Of a stretch of 64,000 nucleotides of DNA, positions 26,780-35,823 are shown piece after piece. The first letter of the stretch is position 1. Every line of letters begins with the position of its first letter. This DNA comes from Rhizobium sp. P38BS-XIX (GTDB lineage: Bacteria; Pseudomonadota; Alphaproteobacteria; Rhizobiales; Rhizobiaceae), in contig NZ_JABAIJ010000005.1 in assembly GCF_012641435.1 (NCBI RefSeq), positions 372,001 to 436,000 of the forward strand, in the 5' to 3' direction. The notes under the pieces were generated by a model that did not search any database, was not told the DNA's origin, and was given only the letters and a program-made list of their open reading frames with translations. The position numbers and the translations under genes were made by a program.

Positions 26780-27005
26780 CTCGCTATTCGCGTCGGTTTC
26801 TTTTCCTCGGTATCGACTTTTTGACGCGGCGCCTTTTTTGCGGAGGAACTGCCGCGGCGCATACCTACAGATTGGTCGGCGCTCCTCTGGCCCTATTATT
26901 AACGTGACCATCAGCCAGATTGCCAAAGAGTGGGGCAAGCGATTCAACCTATTGACGAAATTGAGTGGAATGCCGATTGTGTCTCCGTGGAATCGGGAGG
27001 GGTAC

Positions 27006-28844
27006 GTGGCAGCTTTCAACATTAACAACTTCTTGAATGGTGCCTCTTCGGCTCGTCAATACGAGGGTCAGTTAGAGCGACTGAAAAATGCGGGTAAGCA
27101 AGTTGACTGTATCGAGATCGCTGTTCGTGGAGCGATCGAAAATTTGAGAGCAAAAGCCACTCGGTCATTTGTGATCTACGGAGAGCCACAAAGCGGCAAA
27201 ACCGAGATGATGATTTGCCTAACAGCGAAACTTCTCGACCAAGGTCATAATTTTATTTTGCATTTATTGAATGATAGCGTTGATTTGCTTGGTCAGAATC
27301 TTGGACGTTTCAAGACGTCGGGTTTAGCGCCATCTGCAAGAAATTTTTCAGAAATACTAGATCCCACCATTCCGATAAAAAGTGGGAAGCACGTCATTTT
27401 TTGCAAGAAAAACGCTAACGACCTGCGGAAGCTGATCGATAAAATCGGAACCATCGATGGAATCGTTGTGATCGATGACGAGGCAGACTATGCGTCTCCA
27501 AACTCCAAAGTTAATTCGGGAGATAAAACGAAAATAAATCGCCTGATTAACCAGATTCTTTCCGACACCGGGATTTATATTGGTGTAACGGCAACTCCAG
27601 CTCGACTGGATTTGAATAATACGTTTCAAAACGATAGTCATCTTTGGGTAGATTTTCCTCCGCATTCGGCTTATACAGGACAAGATGTTTTCTTTCCTCT
27701 AGATAACAAAGTTAAATTTTCTTTAAAATTACTGTCTAACAGTGGAGATGAGCCTAAATACGCACGAAGTGCTTTGTTTCGATTTTTGGCAAACGTCGCT
27801 TATTTGAACAAGTATGTTAATGCGACGGAAGAAAACTATTCGTTCCTTATCCATACCAGTGGAAAGAAAACGGATCATAAGTCCGACTGGTCCGTCATTA
27901 GCAGCGCGTTGCATGATCTGCAGGATCGATCATCTAGTCGCTTTCAGAAATATGTCGAAGAAATATGGGAAATCCTGTCCGACCGTTATGCTGACGCGGA
28001 TGTTGATGAATTAACGAGATATATACTTAATAACATCGCAAGAAACTCGGTAGTTATCATAAATAGCGAACGTGACTTTAGTTTAAGAGGCGCTTCTGCG
28101 ACAAATCCAAGTAGTCTTTTTACCATAATTATTGGAGGTAACATTGTGTCGCGAGGTGTTACCTTAGAAAATTTGCTATCTATGTTTTTTACTCGTGACG
28201 TTCGGCATAAAATTCAGCAAGATACATATATTCAGCGGGCCAGAATGTTTGGAAGCAGAGGGAATTACCTTCGGTTTTTCGAACTCACCATTCCCTCGGC
28301 GCTTTATACAGATTGGCACCGATGCTTTGTTTTCCATCGGCTGGCGCTAGATGCGATAAGGCAAAAGATGGGCTCGCTGGTCTGGCTGACCGACCAGCGA
28401 ATAGCAGCCGTGTCCAGCTCAAGTATCGATAGATCGACGGTTGATCTAAATAGAGGGGAAATGTCGTTCGCGCTGTTCGAATATAACGCTGACGTAGAAA
28501 AGCTAATTTCATCCGGAAAGCCCTCGATTCAGCTAATGGAGGAACTTTCTGCATTGATTGGAGAACAAAGTTTTCCCACCTACTTGCGTAAATACATAAT
28601 AAAAACACTCCCCAAGCAAGTTGCGTCGCTGGCTTTTCATCCAACAGGATCGATAGTCAAATACAGCGATGCTGATCAGGACCTTATCGAGCGACGACGG
28701 GGGTTTATCGGCACGTCTGATTTGCAAAAGGCAAAATACCCAGATGCCATTCACCATTTCAAGATTTATACCAATGCTGCAGGTAGAGCGAGGTTATTCT
28801 ATAAATTCGAAGGAAGCATTCAGTTTATCAAGAATATGAAATGA
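27006..28844 (+). CDS. Z1 domain-containing SF2-type ATPase, putative defence protein
   Basis: About 612 residues from the GTG at 27006. Walker A YGEPQSGKTE is at about residues 58-67, motif II VVIDDEADYAS at 154-164 and motif III TATPAR at 195-200. The Z1 signature IIGGNIVSRGVTLENLL lies near 376, with QQDTYIQRARMFGSR (motif VI-like) at 404-418. Z1 proteins are helicase-like ATPases found in restriction-related and Mza-type defence loci. I chose 27006 because GGGAGGGG lies just upstream. An ATG at 26727 would overlap the integrase by 53 bases and lacks a ribosome site, and an ATG at 26970 is possible. The gene is AT-rich relative to its surroundings. Confidence 0.85.
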   Translation: MAAFNINNFLNGASSARQYEGQLERLKNAGKQVDCIEIAVRGAIENLRAKATRSFVIYGEPQSGKTEMMICLTAKLLDQGHNFILHLLNDSVDLLGQNLGRFKTSGLAPSARNFSEILDPTIPIKSGKHVIFCKKNANDLRKLIDKIGTIDGIVVIDDEADYASPNSKVNSGDKTKINRLINQILSDTGIYIGVTATPARLDLNNTFQNDSHLWVDFPPHSAYTGQDVFFPLDNKVKFSLKLLSNSGDEPKYARSALFRFLANVAYLNKYVNATEENYSFLIHTSGKKTDHKSDWSVISSALHDLQDRSSSRFQKYVEEIWEILSDRYADADVDELTRYILNNIARNSVVIINSERDFSLRGASATNPSSLFTIIIGGNIVSRGVTLENLLSMFFTRDVRHKIQQDTYIQRARMFGSRGNYLRFFELTIPSALYTDWHRCFVFHRLALDAIRQKMGSLVWLTDQRIAAVSSSSIDRSTVDLNRGEMSFALFEYNADVEKLISSGKPSIQLMEELSALIGEQSFPTYLRKYIIKTLPKQVASLAFHPTGSIVKYSDADQDLIERRRGFIGTSDLQKAKYPDAIHHFKIYTNAAGRARLFYKFEGSIQFIKNMK

Positions 28845-29314
28845 TACCCGAGTATAAGTTATTCCACGGCGCCGCGATTTGCGCGTTGATCGATCAATCT
28901 CCGTACGAAATTTCGATTGGCCCCATGTCGACTGACGGGCGATTGGGTTTTTATGTTGTCAATAGAAGGGTCGGGCTTTACATAAAGCACTCCACTGCAC
29001 GCCTGACGCCTTGGCCGTTCGCCTTCAGCCATCAAAATATCGGTCAACTTCGGGAGCTTGATGATTGCTGCGCTGTTGTCTTCGTTGCCTTAGTTTGCGG
29101 CTCTAACGGCATAGTGTGCCTGGAACTGTCGGAGCTCAGAACAGTGGCGGCGTTTCGTGATGAAGAGCAGCCTTGGCTTAGGGTGGCTCGTCGTCCTGGC
29201 AGCATGTTCAGTGTATCGGGAAATCTTGGATCGCTGGGTTCGAAAAAGAGAGACGGTTTTGCTGATATTTTCGGCCATTCAGCTTGGAATGTGAATAGTA
29301 GCCCAAACTTGTAA
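28841..29314 (+). CDS. Conserved-looking unknown protein coupled to the Z1 ATPase
   Basis: A 157-residue protein I cannot assign. Its start overlaps the Z1 stop in ATGA (28841-28844), so the two are translationally coupled and probably act together. Notable segments are GLYIKHSTARLTPWPFAF, a central beta-strand block VVFVALVCGSNGIVCLELSEL, and WLRVARRPGSMFSVSG. The alternation of strands with charged positions could fit a small nuclease or a substrate-binding subunit, but no catalytic motif is certain. No signal peptide or membrane helix. Confidence 0.7.
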   Translation: MIPEYKLFHGAAICALIDQSPYEISIGPMSTDGRLGFYVVNRRVGLYIKHSTARLTPWPFAFSHQNIGQLRELDDCCAVVFVALVCGSNGIVCLELSELRTVAAFRDEEQPWLRVARRPGSMFSVSGNLGSLGSKKRDGFADIFGHSAWNVNSSPNL

Positions 29315-29543
29315 TAAAGCCGACGAGGTCGATTTTCCGGCAAGCGCGTGAGATCGTGCCAGAGCCGCGACCCACTCGTCTTTTATTGAGCATTCTTATC
29401 GTCGAATGGACGGCTATGGACGGTCGCTCAGGGTTGAGCGGGAGATCCACCAAGCGGCTGTTGTTTAAAAGGTCGGGCGGGCCTCGCTTGAACGTGTGCC
29501 AGTCGTTATGCTGACTCAGCATTTATATGATTTGTGATTCTCG

Positions 29544-30551
29544 ATGACGCGCATTAAAAAAGGGACCAAGCCGAAATTGGTCGATTTACCAGACGATAGC
29601 CGCCCGCTCACTCGTGCGAACGAGGCCATGCATCCTCAGGTCATGTCTGAAGACGCATTCACATCGAAGCGGCTGAGGAATGCCGCAGCTTACTCCGACG
29701 AAACTGCACTCGTTCTCAACATGGATGTACGTGAAGCCCTATCGCTGCTTGCAGAAGAGGGGGTGAAGGCAAATTGTATTGTAACTTCGCCCCCCTTCTA
29801 TGGACAGCGCGACTACGAAGTTGAACGTCAGATCGGCCTAGAAGCGCATCCATCCGAATTTATATCTACTCTTGCAGACGTTTTCGAAGCGGCCGGTTTG
29901 GTACTTGCGGACAACGGCAGTCTATGGGTCAACATCGGTGACACATACTGGAGTGGAAAAGGTGAACATCGTAGCGGTGAGGCCAAACAATCGGCTCGCC
30001 GTTTTGGTATCCGTCCGCAAGATAAAAAAGGCGACGGAAAATGGTGTGTTCCCAAACAGTTGCTTTTGATTCCGCATCGGTTTGCCATCGAAATGCAAGA
30101 TCGAGGCTGGATCGTCCGAAACGACAACGTTTGGGTAAAGCCGAACCCAATACCAGACCAAGTGAGAGACCGTTGCTCAATGTCGCATGAATACGTTTTT
30201 CACTTTGTGAAAGAGCGTTGGTATTATTTCGACAAGAATGCAGTTGGCAGGACCTCGGAAACGGGTACCGTTTTACCGCCGTTAGACACTTGGGAGATAG
30301 CACCGGTTCGTGGTCAAAGCGGCCGACATAAAGCGCGGTTTTCGGAGGAGCTTGTTCGCATTCCGGTTCTTACGACAACGCCGCCAAGAGGTGTTGTGTT
30401 AGATCCCTTCGCCGGAAGTGGGACCTCGTTGATATTTGCTCTAAAGCACGGCTTCCGCGTCATCGGTATAGACGCCAAAAAGGAATATTGCGACTTGATG
30501 ATTGATCAGATTAAAAAGCTCTTCGATGAAGGCGAATTAGATTTGGAATAG
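29544..30551 (+). CDS. DNA methyltransferase, m4C/m6A (beta-class) type
   Basis: A 335-residue amino-methyltransferase in beta order: catalytic motif IV TSPPFYGQRDY at residues 81-91 precedes the SAM-binding motif I VVLDPFAGSGTS at 284-294. The SPP motif favours N4-cytosine methylation, although N6-adenine enzymes of this group exist. The NIGDTYW block and WYYFDK are also typical. It lies 229 bases after the Z1-coupled gene and 31 bases before the AAA ATPase on the same strand, so it is probably the modification part of this locus. No specificity domain is obvious. Confidence 0.88.
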   Translation: MTRIKKGTKPKLVDLPDDSRPLTRANEAMHPQVMSEDAFTSKRLRNAAAYSDETALVLNMDVREALSLLAEEGVKANCIVTSPPFYGQRDYEVERQIGLEAHPSEFISTLADVFEAAGLVLADNGSLWVNIGDTYWSGKGEHRSGEAKQSARRFGIRPQDKKGDGKWCVPKQLLLIPHRFAIEMQDRGWIVRNDNVWVKPNPIPDQVRDRCSMSHEYVFHFVKERWYYFDKNAVGRTSETGTVLPPLDTWEIAPVRGQSGRHKARFSEELVRIPVLTTTPPRGVVLDPFAGSGTSLIFALKHGFRVIGIDAKKEYCDLMIDQIKKLFDEGELDLE

Positions 30552-30582
30552 TATACTTTCCTCAAATCGGTATAAAGACGAT

Positions 30583-32451
30583 ATGTATCTCACAGCCGAA
30601 GCGGTTCTCCACGCAATAAGTATTCTTCGCGCCCACGTGCATCCTTTTATTGGGATTACGTTCGTTGCATGCAAGCGCTATGGACTGAGCGTTGGAGCCG
30701 TAGACGAGGTGAGCATGGATAAACTCACCGAGGAGCACCTAGACGAACACCATCGCCTTGATCACCGAAGTTCGTACTATTTTCAGCCTTTTAAAAGTGC
30801 GCAGTCGTGGGTTGTTCAGAGATATCCGTCTACCGGTCTGCAGACCGTCAATACGCAGACTTTCGGTCCGGTTTTCGAGCACCCGAAAAAAACGCGCCTG
30901 TGGGGATTTGCCCCAGACTACCTCCGGCGGGTCACGAACATCTTGGAGGAGGGAAGCTTTACGACAGGCATCCCAGTCGATGCACTTGCAGTATGGCTTT
31001 ACAAGAGCGCTGATATAGGCAGTGTTAGCACCTACGATGAGCTCGTTGAGCAATTTTTCTCCGAGTACAAGATAACTGAAACTGAAAAAGAGCGTCTATT
31101 CTCTGCCAGAATGATGGACAACGTTCTTTCCTACGGTGCGGCATTTTCGTCTGAGCCACTTGGGATGACGGCTATCACGCGGGAACTACCTTCGCCGCCA
31201 GACGCAAAAGCCGAAGGTGGTCGAACGATAAGATCGTTACGCTTGTCCAACGCTGCCCCTGCTCGAGAAATGGAACTCGATTTTGGGCAGCGACTAAGCA
31301 TCATCACTGGCGACAACGGTCTAGGAAAATCTTTTTTACTCGACTTTGCTTGGTGGGCAGCTACCGGCTCTTGGGCCGAACGTGAAGCGCTTCCGCTGCT
31401 GGATGATCCCGCTGTCATTCCTGAAGTAGAATACGCTTTAAGCGGAATCTCAGGAAGAGTAACTAGCTATAAGTCCAAGTTTGACCGCAAAAGTTTCAGT
31501 TGGGTACGTCCGAAAGAAGCGATGACGGTGGAGGCGATCGCAGTTTTTTCTCGGGCAGATGGTTCCTTTGCTTTCGCCGACCCGGTACGTGGGAGGTACA
31601 ATCGAAAAATACTAACTTCAAACAGTCTTTCAGCTCAAGAGCTGTGGAACGGACGGCCGGGTACAATCGAGGGTCTAATCAGAGACTGGGTCAAATGGCA
31701 GATGTCAGCCGATCGAAAGACATTTGATCAGTTCGCCGCTGTACTCAAGCGATTGTCTCCTGAAGATCTTGGTACTCTGACTCCTGGGCCATCGGTCAGA
31801 ATTCCCGACGAACCGCGAGACATACCGACCATTCAGCACCGGTATGGGACCGTACCAGTAACGCACGCGTCGTCGGGGGTGCAGCGAGTACTTTTGCTGG
31901 CATATTTAATCATTTGGTGCTGGCAGGAACATGAACTTGTAGCGAAGCAAATGGGCGAAGCTCCACTTCGCCGTATGATGGTGATTGTGGATGAATTGGA
32001 GGCTCATCTACATCCGAAGTGGCAGCGGATAGTACTGCCAGCTCTGATGAGCGTCGGCGACCTTCTGAGTAGCGACTTAGCATTGCAGATGATAGCTGCG
32101 ACCCATTCACCAATGATTCTTGCCTCGATGGAGGCTACCTTCGATCGTTCGATTGACGTCCTTTATCACTTATATGGTGTCGGTCCGACGGTCAGGCTGG
32201 AGGATATTCCCTTCGTGAAATATGGGGATGCCTCAGGATGGCTTACCTCTCCGCTTTTCGGTCTTCGTCACGCTCGTTCTAGAGAGGCGGAAGAGGCAAT
32301 CGAAAAGGCGAAGGCGCTGCAGCTTGAGGACGATCCTAGTCCTGAAGCCGTGGCGTCAATTTCAGAGCGTCTCAAATCACAGCTAGCCAACGACGACAAA
32401 TTTTGGCCTAGATGGCTATACTTCGCTGAGCAGCATGGTGTCAAAATATGA
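30583..32451 (+). CDS. ABC-type AAA ATPase, PtuA-like, with an unassigned N-terminal region
   Basis: A 622-residue protein. Residues 1-200 match nothing I know (SSYYFQPFKSAQSWVVQRYP, GFAPDYLRRVTNIL). The ATPase follows: Walker A ITGDNGLGKSFLL at 241-253, signature-like ASSGVQRVLLLAY at 429-441, Walker B MMVIVDELEAHLHP at 465-478, and the H-loop AATHSPMI at 505-512. This is the SMC/ABC-like ATPase of Septu (PtuA) and similar anti-phage systems. Its stop overlaps the HNH gene start in ATGA, a typical PtuA-PtuB arrangement. Confidence 0.85.
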   Translation: MYLTAEAVLHAISILRAHVHPFIGITFVACKRYGLSVGAVDEVSMDKLTEEHLDEHHRLDHRSSYYFQPFKSAQSWVVQRYPSTGLQTVNTQTFGPVFEHPKKTRLWGFAPDYLRRVTNILEEGSFTTGIPVDALAVWLYKSADIGSVSTYDELVEQFFSEYKITETEKERLFSARMMDNVLSYGAAFSSEPLGMTAITRELPSPPDAKAEGGRTIRSLRLSNAAPAREMELDFGQRLSIITGDNGLGKSFLLDFAWWAATGSWAEREALPLLDDPAVIPEVEYALSGISGRVTSYKSKFDRKSFSWVRPKEAMTVEAIAVFSRADGSFAFADPVRGRYNRKILTSNSLSAQELWNGRPGTIEGLIRDWVKWQMSADRKTFDQFAAVLKRLSPEDLGTLTPGPSVRIPDEPRDIPTIQHRYGTVPVTHASSGVQRVLLLAYLIIWCWQEHELVAKQMGEAPLRRMMVIVDELEAHLHPKWQRIVLPALMSVGDLLSSDLALQMIAATHSPMILASMEATFDRSIDVLYHLYGVGPTVRLEDIPFVKYGDASGWLTSPLFGLRHARSREAEEAIEKAKALQLEDDPSPEAVASISERLKSQLANDDKFWPRWLYFAEQHGVKI

Positions 32452-33068
32452 TCGGCGTCGTTCCCAAACAGGAGTATCCGGGTTTCGACAGTGAAGTTCG
32501 AAAGCGAGGCGCCGCCTTCTTGGCGACGTGCCCGAAGCCAACGTCAAAGCAGTTTAAGAAAAATAATTTTTGGAACAAAGCCGTTCGCGAACTTCATGAG
32601 GCGTATTCCGGCATATGCGCGTACACGGCAATGTATCTGCCGGAGCAAGGGACGGTGGATCATTTTCTTCCCAAAGCTGGCGACAACGGTCATCCTCACT
32701 TGGCCTACGAATGGCAAAATTTCCGGTTAGCTGGCGGGAGGGTAAACACATCAAAAGGCGACTCGATCGATATCGTCGATCCCTTCGAGGTGCAGGATGA
32801 TTGGTTCTTCATGGATGTTCCAGCTTGTTTATTACGCCCTAATCCCGGCCTCGGCAAAGACCTAAAGCGGAAAATCGCGGGAACGATTAATGCTCTACGG
32901 CTCAACCAAGATGACAACTATGTTCAGGAGCGATGTAATATTTTGATCGCGTATGCCCAACACGATATATCGCTGAATTTTATGGAGCGTCGCTATCCAT
33001 TTCTTGCCAAAGAGATTGTTAGACAGGCGGTAAGTCAGCAGCGCCTCAGAGAACTGTTCAGAATATAG
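32448..33068 (+). CDS. HNH-type nuclease, PtuB-like, lacking the zinc cysteines
   Basis: A 206-residue protein. Its core CAYTAMYL, TVDHFLPKA, LAYEWQNFRLA, GRVNTSKGD resembles the PtuB/TIGR02646 HNH family (CaYCE, IEHF, ewdNL, CN..K). Asp71-His72, Asn91, Asn100 and Lys103 are in place. The zinc-ligating second Cys of CxxC and the downstream Cys pair are replaced by Thr60 and by residues of GGRV. It is translationally coupled to the ATPase and is probably the effector that cuts DNA or RNA. The missing cysteines suggest a metal-structural-free variant, not necessarily an inactive one. Confidence 0.8.
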   Translation: MIGVVPKQEYPGFDSEVRKRGAAFLATCPKPTSKQFKKNNFWNKAVRELHEAYSGICAYTAMYLPEQGTVDHFLPKAGDNGHPHLAYEWQNFRLAGGRVNTSKGDSIDIVDPFEVQDDWFFMDVPACLLRPNPGLGKDLKRKIAGTINALRLNQDDNYVQERCNILIAYAQHDISLNFMERRYPFLAKEIVRQAVSQQRLRELFRI

Positions 33069-33095
33069 ATGTGATGATGACTATCACGACGAAGC

Positions 33096-33656
33096 TCAAG
33101 CCAATCGCGACGGCAAGCGGGCGAGCACTCGATAAACTTGCATGCGCGAACACTTTGCTGCCCTTGCTATAGCTGACACCCCTACGCCCTCGCGATGAAG
33201 CTTTTGTATCAGGGTGTGATCTAGTCGGACCTTGCCACCCTTGTAGACGCCAGCACTTCTCGCACGAGCTATTCCCTCCTTTTGACGCTCCTTGATGAAG
33301 CGCCGCTCCATCTGCGCGACCATGCCCAGCACTGTTAATATCACATGCCCCATTTCGCCGCGAGTTGACACGTGAGGATCGAGAATGGTGACAAAGGCGC
33401 CGCGCTGTTCGCACTCATGTACGATGTTGAGGACATCGCGGGTGTCGCGGCCAAGACGATCAAGCCGCGTCACTATCAACTCATCACCCTCACGAAGAAA
33501 TTCGATGATCGTCGCTAACTCTGTTCGACCATCACGGCTCGCGCCCGATATCTTTTCGGCCCGCACAATCACGCAGCCTTCCGCCTTCAGGCGTTGCTGT
33601 TGGATTTCACAATCTTGGTCAATCGTACTTACGCGGGCGTAACCGATTTTTGTCAT
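33096..33656 (-). CDS. Serine recombinase (resolvase/invertase family)
   Basis: A 186-residue small serine recombinase. The catalytic Ser is in YARVSTIDQD (about residue 10), with ARAEKISGASRDGRTEL, LIVTRLDRLGRDTRDVLNIV, and a C-terminal HTH (GVSAIARAAKCSRMQVYRVL). It resembles Tn3-type resolvases and DNA invertases. No transposase, res site or terminal repeats are visible beside it, so it may be a relic or an island-maintenance factor. It converges on the HNH gene and carries its own promoter region. Confidence 0.9.
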   Translation of the reverse strand: MTKIGYARVSTIDQDCEIQQQRLKAEGCVIVRAEKISGASRDGRTELATIIEFLREGDELIVTRLDRLGRDTRDVLNIVHECEQRGAFVTILDPHVSTRGEMGHVILTVLGMVAQMERRFIKERQKEGIARARSAGVYKGGKVRLDHTLIQKLHREGVGVSAIARAAKCSRMQVYRVLARLPSRLA

Positions 33657-34002
33657 ATGTCACCTCAAGCTTTAGGCCCGAGGCTACCCTGTCACAAATA
33701 GTCGTCGTCAAGACTGATGTTACGGCCAAGCGGGTAACCTTCGTGCTGTCGCATGCGCCTATACGCTGATGTGGCGGTGGTGGTGCCGATGTCCGCGCTG
33801 GCACAAATGACGATCGTGATGTGCAGCGGACAAGCAATCCTTGAATCATACGTGCTCAAATGGCTGCCAGAGATTCAATTGCTGGTCGCTAGGGCTAGAT
33901 CGCGAATAAATCATTGATAGTTGTGGCGCGGCAAGTGACATTAGGACTCGCCGATTCCATTTTCACGGCGCTTTCGAAGCTTTAAATTTCTACGGGGCAT
34001 TG
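33657..34002. other. 346-base gap between resolvase and DUF262 gene
   Basis: Divergent promoters are expected here, and a res-like site would be plausible. I see no clear inverted repeat array and no gene. Confidence 0.4.
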
Positions 34003-35823
34003 ATGAGCGGACATTCGATCACTTCGCAAGATCTCAGCATTGGGCAAATTTTTCAAAATTTCTATCTCGTTCCAGATTATCAGCGGGAATACGTTTGGGG
34101 GGAGGCTGATGCGAAAGGGGAGCGCGGCGAAGAAGTTGAGCAATTTCTGAAAGACATCCACGGTGAGTTTGAGCAGGCAACCAAGGACGGTGCCCCTGAG
34201 TACTTTATCGGTACAATCGTCGTCTGCCCTGGAGCTGATGGGGTATTCGACCTTATTGACGGGCAGCAACGCAGCACGACGTCGTTTCTGACTCTCTGCG
34301 CATTGCGGGATTTGATTGCTGAGTTGGACGGAAAAGTGCCTGCTACGCTTAGCGGACAAATCGCGGCTCAAGATACCAATTGGCAAGGAGATACCATCGA
34401 GCGGATGCGGCTAGATCTGCAGTACGAAGATGCAAGTGGCGTCCTCATGGAGTATGGTGAAGGCAAGGGCAAGGCTGCACGGCGGGACGGAACACGATCG
34501 ATCCGCAACCTAGCTAATGCCTATGACACTATCAGGGAGTTCCTTAGCGTTCAGTTCCCATCCGATGCAAACGGCTTGCGTCGCTTCCACGGCTATTTTA
34601 CCAACAAAGTTAAGCTTATTCGTATCGAAACACCGAACGTTAGCCGAGCATTGAAGATTTTCGAAACTATTAACGATCGGGGCGTTGGCCTCGATGCTAT
34701 GGATCTTCTCAAGAACCTTCTGTTCATGAACGCCCGCGCAGTAGAATTCAATAAACTTAAGGAGGTTTGGAAAGGGGTAACGCAAACGATCTACGAAGCT
34801 GGCGAAAAGCCGCTCAGGTTTCTGCGATACTATTTGTTAGCTACTTATGATGTTGATGCGAAGTTGCAAGAAGAGGATATTTACGACTGGCTAACCCGTA
34901 ATGAGGGCCAAACTGGACATGGGCGTAATCCAATTGGGTTTGCTGAGCATCTTCGAGAGGGCGCAGCAGCGTTTCAAAATTTCTCGCGGGGCAGGAATGC
35001 GAATGGCGGAATTGACTACGGCATCGCCAACACCCGATCGCTCGGCGGCAGCGCAGTAAAGCAACATTTTATCTTATTGCTGGCAGGTCGGCACCTTGGC
35101 CCAGAGTTGTTCGAGCGACTAACTCGCCGTGTCGAGGAATTGATGTTCGTGTGGCTGATCGCGGGTGTTCCTGGCAAGGATTATGAACGGATCATTGTGC
35201 AGGCAGCTCGGCGTCTACGTCACGTTTCAAACGAAGCTGCTTTTTCTGCCTTCGAGAGCGAATTTTTAACAAGTCAGAAGGCTCTCCACCGGCAGGCCTT
35301 TATAAATGCCTTCCTGACTCTGCACACCTACGATCTTAGGAAATTTCGACTTCGCTATCTCCTTGCTAAAATCACACGCCACTTCGACGGCCTTGCCTAC
35401 GGTGAAGCTGGCCGTGAAGGCCTTTCGCATTACCTTGAGACGAAAAACGACATCGAGCACATTCTAGCGCAGGGTGCGGATCAGGACGCCATGGCAGAGT
35501 TCGGTGAGGGAGCGGACCAGTTCGAGTTGGTTCAGCGCCTCGGCAATCTCATGCTAGTCGAATCATCTGTGAATCGCGTCATCAAGAATCGGCCCTACTC
35601 AGAGAAAGCGATCGTATACCCGACGTCGCAATTTCTGTTGGCGAGGTGCCAAGCGACGGTGTTGGCTATCGGCGCGAACGATAAAATCACACGCGCTATC
35701 CAGAAGTTGAAGCCTGCGTCTTCATGGGACCGACAGGCGATTGAAGAGCGACAAAAATGGATGGCTGAGGCTGCGGTAGAGGTTTGGGGCGTCGCTGCAC
35801 ACGCCGCTACCTCGCCGACGTAG
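34003..35823 (+). CDS. DUF262-DUF1524 protein, GmrSD-like nuclease
   Basis: A 606-residue protein with an N-terminal ParB-fold DUF262 domain: YLVPDYQREYVWGE at about residues 21-34 and the nucleotide-binding/hydrolysis motif DLIDGQQRSTT at about 83-93. The C-terminal HNH-like DUF1524 domain has DIEHIL (Glu485-His486) and RLGNLMLVESSVN. This is the architecture of GmrSD type IV restriction enzymes, which degrade modified phage DNA using NTPs. Start at ATG 34003; a TTG at 34000 is in frame. It is a second defence gene in the island, not coupled to the first cluster. Confidence 0.88.
   Translation: MSGHSITSQDLSIGQIFQNFYLVPDYQREYVWGEADAKGERGEEVEQFLKDIHGEFEQATKDGAPEYFIGTIVVCPGADGVFDLIDGQQRSTTSFLTLCALRDLIAELDGKVPATLSGQIAAQDTNWQGDTIERMRLDLQYEDASGVLMEYGEGKGKAARRDGTRSIRNLANAYDTIREFLSVQFPSDANGLRRFHGYFTNKVKLIRIETPNVSRALKIFETINDRGVGLDAMDLLKNLLFMNARAVEFNKLKEVWKGVTQTIYEAGEKPLRFLRYYLLATYDVDAKLQEEDIYDWLTRNEGQTGHGRNPIGFAEHLREGAAAFQNFSRGRNANGGIDYGIANTRSLGGSAVKQHFILLLAGRHLGPELFERLTRRVEELMFVWLIAGVPGKDYERIIVQAARRLRHVSNEAAFSAFESEFLTSQKALHRQAFINAFLTLHTYDLRKFRLRYLLAKITRHFDGLAYGEAGREGLSHYLETKNDIEHILAQGADQDAMAEFGEGADQFELVQRLGNLMLVESSVNRVIKNRPYSEKAIVYPTSQFLLARCQATVLAIGANDKITRAIQKLKPASSWDRQAIEERQKWMAEAAVEVWGVAAHAATSPT

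Noticed and set aside
26727..27005. N-terminal extension of the Z1 protein
   Set aside because: Overlaps the integrase, lacks a ribosome site, and a strong one precedes the GTG at 27006. Kept as an alternative only.
27006..33068. Classification as MzaABCDE, BREX or DISARM
   Set aside because: No MutL, AIPR, PglZ, BrxC, DrmAB or phospholipase-like gene is present; only Z1 is shared with Mza.
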